From NCBI GenBank assembly GCA_035562355.1, contig DATMXU010000241.1:1-8990 (forward strand): a stretch of 8,990 nt of DNA, in the 5' to 3' direction. This document shows positions 6,524-8,990 of the stretch, piece by piece (within the stretch, counting starts at the first letter, position 1; the number at the start of each line of letters is the position of its first letter). This DNA is from Pseudoflavonifractor sp035562355 (GTDB taxonomy: Bacteria; Bacillota; Clostridia; Oscillospirales; Oscillospiraceae). Made by a program: the position numbers and the translations under genes. The notes under the pieces are model-generated. The model ran no database searches and was not told where the DNA came from. It saw only the letters and a list, made by a program, of their open reading frames with translations.

Positions 6524-6532
6524 TTGTGGGCG

Positions 6533-7279
6533 TTACTCCCGCGAGATCTCCACCTGGAATTTGTTCTGGTCGCCCCGATAGCGCGCGATGGAGAACTCCA
6601 CCAGCTTGCCGTACCGGTTGTACCCAAAAGAGTTGAAGTACTGGATGGGGCGGCCCCGCTTGATGCCCAGAACCGCCACGTCCTCGGAGTTGGCCGGGCG
6701 GGCCTCGCACAGGCGCTTGATGCGGGTGATCTTGGTGCCGTCCTGGGTGGAGAGCACGTCGTACAGGGACTCGCGCGTGAAGTCATGGTCCAGGACAAAG
6801 CTGCAGGTGTCGTAGGGCAGATAGGTCTCCACCCGGACGATGGGGTCGGCGTCGGCGTAGCGCTTGCGGTAGAGATAGATGGCCTTGGTGTCTGCGGCCA
6901 GGTTCATCTGTACGGCGATCTCCTGGGAGAGCTGGACGATTTTCAGGTCCAGCACCTCGGTGCTGGGGGTGCGCCCGGCGTGCATCACGTCCTCGTTGAA
7001 GGAGAGGATGCTCTGAATAAATTCCTGGCTGATCTTGGGCCGTGAGACAAAGGTGCCCTTGCTCTTGATGCGGTAGAGCTGCTCCTTCTGCACCAGGTCG
7101 GTGATGGCCTGGCGCACGGTGGTGCGGCTGATGTCGAACATCTGGCTCAGTTCCTTTTCGGTGGGGATCATGCTGCCTACCGGGTAGGAACCGCTCTCGA
7201 TCTCCTCCAGAATCAGCTTTTCCAGCTGGAAATAGAGAGGAATCGGCACATTTTTGTCCAATGTCTTTTCCTGTAACAC
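6533..7279 (-). CDS. GntR-family transcriptional regulator, HutC-type with UTRA domain
   Basis: A 248-residue regulator. An N-terminal winged helix-turn-helix (about 10-80) contains IPTEKELSQMFDISRTTVRQ (38-57) and the wing GTFVSRP (75-81). It is followed by a C-terminal UTRA ligand-binding domain (about 88-245) with RVETYLPYD (149-157), ARPANSEDVAVLGIKRG (193-209) and a FNSFGYNRYGKLVEFSIARY segment (215-234). HutC-type proteins are usually repressors released by a small metabolite, often a sugar phosphate. The start is GTG at 7279, with AGGAG 6 bases before it; no better ATG exists nearby. It lies directly upstream of the seven-gene operon in the same direction but is separated from it by a terminator. 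Palindromes of the HutC spacing at its own promoter and at the operon promoter suggest autoregulation plus operon control (inference). The ligand is unknown. Confidence 0.94.
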   Translation of the reverse strand: MLQEKTLDKNVPIPLYFQLEKLILEEIESGSYPVGSMIPTEKELSQMFDISRTTVRQAITDLVQKEQLYRIKSKGTFVSRPKISQEFIQSILSFNEDVMHAGRTPSTEVLDLKIVQLSQEIAVQMNLAADTKAIYLYRKRYADADPIVRVETYLPYDTCSFVLDHDFTRESLYDVLSTQDGTKITRIKRLCEARPANSEDVAVLGIKRGRPIQYFNSFGYNRYGKLVEFSIARYRGDQNKFQVEISRE

Positions 7280-7326
7280 GGTGATCTCCTCGGTTTTCTT
7301 AATGTGTGGTGCTGCTAATCAAGTAT

Positions 7327-7336
7327 TGTTATAACA
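7327..7336. promoter_or_regulatory. Palindromic operator candidate at the GntR gene's own promoter
   Basis: TGTTATAACA is a perfect 10-base palindrome containing GT-N4-AC. It begins 8 bases after the -10 box on the minus strand, at about the transcription start, where bound repressor would block initiation. On the minus strand its neighbourhood ATGTTATAACAA matches the operon-side ATGTCGTGACAT at 8 of 12 positions, three of the four differences being C/T or G/A changes. A self-regulatory site is inferred. Confidence 0.55.
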
Positions 7337-7337
7337 T

Positions 7338-7374
7338 TGTACATATTATAGTATATAGGCATCCAGATTTGCAA
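7338..7374 (-). promoter_or_regulatory. Sigma-A/sigma-70-type promoter of the GntR gene
   Basis: On the minus strand a -35 box TTGCAA (7374-7369) and a perfect -10 box TATAAT (7350-7345) are 18 bases apart in an AT-rich stretch. Transcription should begin near 7338, giving a leader of roughly 60 bases before the GTG start. It is the clearest promoter in the window. Confidence 0.75.
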
Positions 7375-7456
7375 GAGCTATCCGGAATTTCTCCAGAAGT
7401 GCAAAAAAGGGGGGAGAAAAATTGTGTAGTTCCACCATGAAACGGTGGCCAAATAC

Positions 7457-7498
7457 GCAAAAACCGTGAGCACGGTCCTTCCTGCTCACGGTTTTTGC
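7457..7498 (-). terminator. Strong Rho-independent terminator after the VOC gene
   Basis: GCAAAAACCGTGAGCA (7457-7472) pairs perfectly with TGCTCACGGTTTTTGC (7483-7498): a 16-base stem with a 10-base loop. It begins 11 bases after the stop codon of the VOC gene. The stem carries A5/T5 tracts, so a U-rich 3' arm forms on either strand and it may act in both directions. It separates the dehydrogenase/VOC unit from the regulator's promoter. Confidence 0.88.
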
Positions 7499-7509
7499 CG
7501 CATATGTAC

Positions 7510-7896
7510 TTATAGGATCTGCCCGAACTCCACCTTTTCCCCGTTGGGTCCCCAGAGGTTGAAGAAACGCACGCCCCGCTCCCAGAAGGGGAGAAACTGG
7601 ATTTCCGTCTCGATGGGGGCATAGCCTGCGGCCTTCACGGCCTCAAAAGCGGCGTCCACGTCGTCCACGTTCAGGCAGAGGTGGTCGATAGCGCCGGGCG
7701 CGCCCACGGCCCGGCCGTTCTCATAGGTCTCTACGCAGAGATTGCCCAGGGTGAGAAAGCAGACCCTCTCGCCGTTGTTCTCGGTGCTGTGGGCGAGGGT
7801 GAAACCCAGGGACTGATAAAAGGCCAGGGTGGCCTCCATATCGTTGGTTGGAAGGCCCAGATGCTGGAGGCCGGTTGTGATAGATGCGATGTTCAT
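7510..7896 (-). CDS. VOC-superfamily (glyoxalase/bleomycin-resistance fold) protein
   Basis: A 128-residue protein with two beta-alpha-beta-beta-beta modules. The first starts LQHLGLPTNDMEATLAFYQS and the second GAIDHLCLNVDDVDAAFEAV; the end is LWGPNGEKVEFGQIL. The metal-ligand pattern of the superfamily is visible: His in QHLG (H12), Glu in CVETYEN (E56), His in IDHLCL (H71) and Glu in KVEFGQ (E124). It is therefore likely a metal-dependent lyase, isomerase or epimerase rather than a drug-binding member. Length fits a glyoxalase-I-like single chain. The ATG at 7896 has a perfect AGGAGG 8 bases upstream; the in-frame GTG at 7905 overlaps that site and is rejected. It lies 13 bases after the dehydrogenase stop, so the two are surely co-transcribed. 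Substrate is not identifiable: methylglyoxal adducts or a sugar-derived keto compound are possible. Confidence 0.88.
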   Translation of the reverse strand: MNIASITTGLQHLGLPTNDMEATLAFYQSLGFTLAHSTENNGERVCFLTLGNLCVETYENGRAVGAPGAIDHLCLNVDDVDAAFEAVKAAGYAPIETEIQFLPFWERGVRFFNLWGPNGEKVEFGQIL

Positions 7897-7909
7897 ATTC
7901 TTCACCTCC

Positions 7910-8953
7910 TTAATCGTTGGGGTCTATATCCACCAGTACCTTCATGGTGGTCTCCTGGTTCTGGTCGATGTGCCGGTAAGCGGCGGCATAGTCGCGAAAG
8001 GCGAAGTGCCTGCTCATCAAAGGGGCCAGCCTGATCTTCCCCTCGCCTACAAAGCGGATGGCGTCCACATAGTCCTCGTGGCGGTACATCATGGTGGTAT
8101 CCAGGGTGAGCTCAGAGTCGTTGAGCTTGGCGAGGTCGCAGTGGGCGAGGGCCGCGTACACGGCCACCAGGATGATGGTGCTGCCTTTGCGGGCGTTCTG
8201 GATGGCCTGGTCCATGGTGACGTCGTTGCCGGCGCAGTCGTAGATGAGGTCGGCCTTGTCGGGGCCGAAGGCATCCCTGAGCGCCTTGCCGAAGTCGGTA
8301 TGGAGGGTGTTGACCGCGTGGTCGGCCCCGCACTCTCTGGCCAGGGCCAGCCGATAGTCCGAGATGTCGGTGGCCAGTACCTCGGCCGCGCCAAAGGCCT
8401 TGAGGGCCTGCACCAGCAAGATGCCGATGGGGCCGCAGCCCAGCACGCAGACCTTCAGGCCCTTCACGTCCCCCGCCCGCTTCGCGGCGTGGACTGTGAC
8501 GGCCAGCGGCTCGATCATGGCCCCCTCGTCGTAGCTCATCTCATCGGGCAGCGGAGTGACCTTGCCCGCGTCCACCGCAAAGTACTCGCTGGCGGTGCCG
8601 GTGGTCTGAAAGCCCATGACCTTCAGCTCCTCGCACAGGTTATACTTGCCGTGGGTACAGGGGTGGCAATGGCCGCAGTAGACCTGGGGCTCGATGGTCA
8701 CCTTCTGTCCCACGCGGAGGGCTGCGACCCCCTCTCCCAGCTCGGCCACCTGACCGGAGACCTCATGGCCCTGAGTGACGGGGTACTTTGTGTAGGGGTG
8801 CTTGCCGTGGTAGACGTGGATATCGGAGCCGCAGACGCCTATGCGCTTGATCTTGACCAACACCTGGCCCGGCTGGAGCCGGGGAATGGGTACCATGTCA
8901 AGTCTGATCTCTCCAGGGGCGGTCATCACCTGTTGAAGCATAGTCCCTTCCAT
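7910..8953 (-). CDS. Zinc-dependent medium-chain dehydrogenase (sorbitol/threonine dehydrogenase-like)
   Basis: A 347-residue MDR-superfamily polyol/alcohol dehydrogenase. The catalytic-zinc residues are C41 (GVCGSD), H63-E64 (QGHEVSG) and E148 (IEPLAV). The structural-zinc cysteines are C93, C96, C99 and C107. The Rossmann motif GCGPIG is at 172-177, and D196 (ATDIS) at the end of beta-2 points to NAD+. Members oxidise a secondary hydroxyl of polyols, sugars, sugar acids or threonine; which one applies here is unclear. The ATG at 8953 is preferred because AAGGAG lies 8 bases upstream; the GTG at 8962 falls inside that site, and an ATG at 8941 is a weaker alternative. It is followed after 13 bases by the VOC gene. 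Its own promoter is not visible: only 37 bases precede the start, reading AT-rich DNA. It may supply a ketose to the adjacent operon (inference). Confidence 0.92.
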   Translation of the reverse strand: MEGTMLQQVMTAPGEIRLDMVPIPRLQPGQVLVKIKRIGVCGSDIHVYHGKHPYTKYPVTQGHEVSGQVAELGEGVAALRVGQKVTIEPQVYCGHCHPCTHGKYNLCEELKVMGFQTTGTASEYFAVDAGKVTPLPDEMSYDEGAMIEPLAVTVHAAKRAGDVKGLKVCVLGCGPIGILLVQALKAFGAAEVLATDISDYRLALARECGADHAVNTLHTDFGKALRDAFGPDKADLIYDCAGNDVTMDQAIQNARKGSTIILVAVYAALAHCDLAKLNDSELTLDTTMMYRHEDYVDAIRFVGEGKIRLAPLMSRHFAFRDYAAAYRHIDQNQETTMKVLVDIDPND

Positions 8954-8990
8954 GAAAATCACTCCTTAACTTTATTGCCTGTTTTAATCC

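Noticed and set aside
6431..6532. Possibility of a riboswitch or attenuator between regulator and operon.
   Set aside because: Only about 60 bases lie between the terminator and the first operon gene. The hairpin sits directly after the regulator's stop, upstream of the operon's promoter candidate, so it is better explained as a simple terminator.
7432..7448. A small inverted repeat CCACC...GGTGG in the intergenic region.
   Set aside because: The stem is only 5 bases with a 7-base loop. It has no adjacent T-run on the relevant strand and no regulatory context, so it may be chance.
7329..7622. A 97-codon minus-strand frame covering the VOC gene end and the intergenic region.
   Set aside because: It runs through the strong terminator hairpin (7457-7498) and the regulator promoter, overlaps the VOC gene in another frame, and shows no motif.
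1..8990. Mobile elements, CRISPR arrays, tRNA or rRNA genes.
   Set aside because: No transposase or integrase motif, direct-repeat array, tRNA-like clover-leaf or rRNA segment was recognised on either strand by eye.

Overview
This window is a compact catabolic locus. Every gene I can support lies on the minus strand, so transcription runs from high to low coordinates. The DNA is GC-rich except for two AT-rich intergenic stretches. Most genes have a good AGGAG-type ribosome-binding site, and the repressor gene has a near-consensus housekeeping promoter. The epimerase aligns residue for residue, as far as I recall it, with a clostridial ketose 3-epimerase. Together this suggests a GC-rich member of the Clostridia, for example a gut Oscillospiraceae-type Firmicute. 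The organism is inferred, not proven.

Layout in order of transcription. (1) 8953-7510 holds a two-gene unit: a zinc-dependent medium-chain sorbitol/threonine-dehydrogenase-like enzyme, then a small VOC/glyoxalase-fold protein, closed by a strong hairpin terminator (7457-7498). (2) 7509-7280 is an AT-rich intergenic region with the promoter of a GntR/HutC-type repressor (TTGCAA-18-TATAAT) and a palindrome at the expected transcription start. (3) The repressor gene spans 7279-6533 and is closed by its own hairpin terminator (6494-6523). (4) A short region (6493-6431) holds a second palindrome of the same GT-N4-AC form and presumably the operon promoter. (5) A tight seven-gene operon then runs out of the window: phosphotriesterase-family hydrolase, divergent shikimate-dehydrogenase-like oxidoreductase, D-2-hydroxyacid dehydrogenase, FGGY sugar kinase, KDPG/KHG-type aldolase, ketose 3-epimerase and an SMP-30/gluconolactonase-like protein (truncated by the window edge). 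Gaps between these genes are 4 to 39 bases, and no internal promoter or terminator is evident.

How the genes may work together (inference). Two unrelated lactonase-capable folds, two or three NAD(P)-dependent dehydrogenases, an epimerase, a sugar kinase and a pyruvate-releasing aldolase are the parts expected for taking an unusual sugar, sugar acid, lactone or cyclitol to a phosphorylated 2-keto-3-deoxy acid and on to pyruvate plus an aldehyde. No dehydratase, PfkB-type KDG kinase or transporter lies in the window, so the pathway is incomplete here and the substrate cannot be named. The GntR protein probably senses a sugar-derived ligand through its UTRA domain and acts on both palindromes. 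No tRNA, rRNA, CRISPR array, insertion sequence or phage gene was seen, and no stretch over 300 bases lacks a gene.
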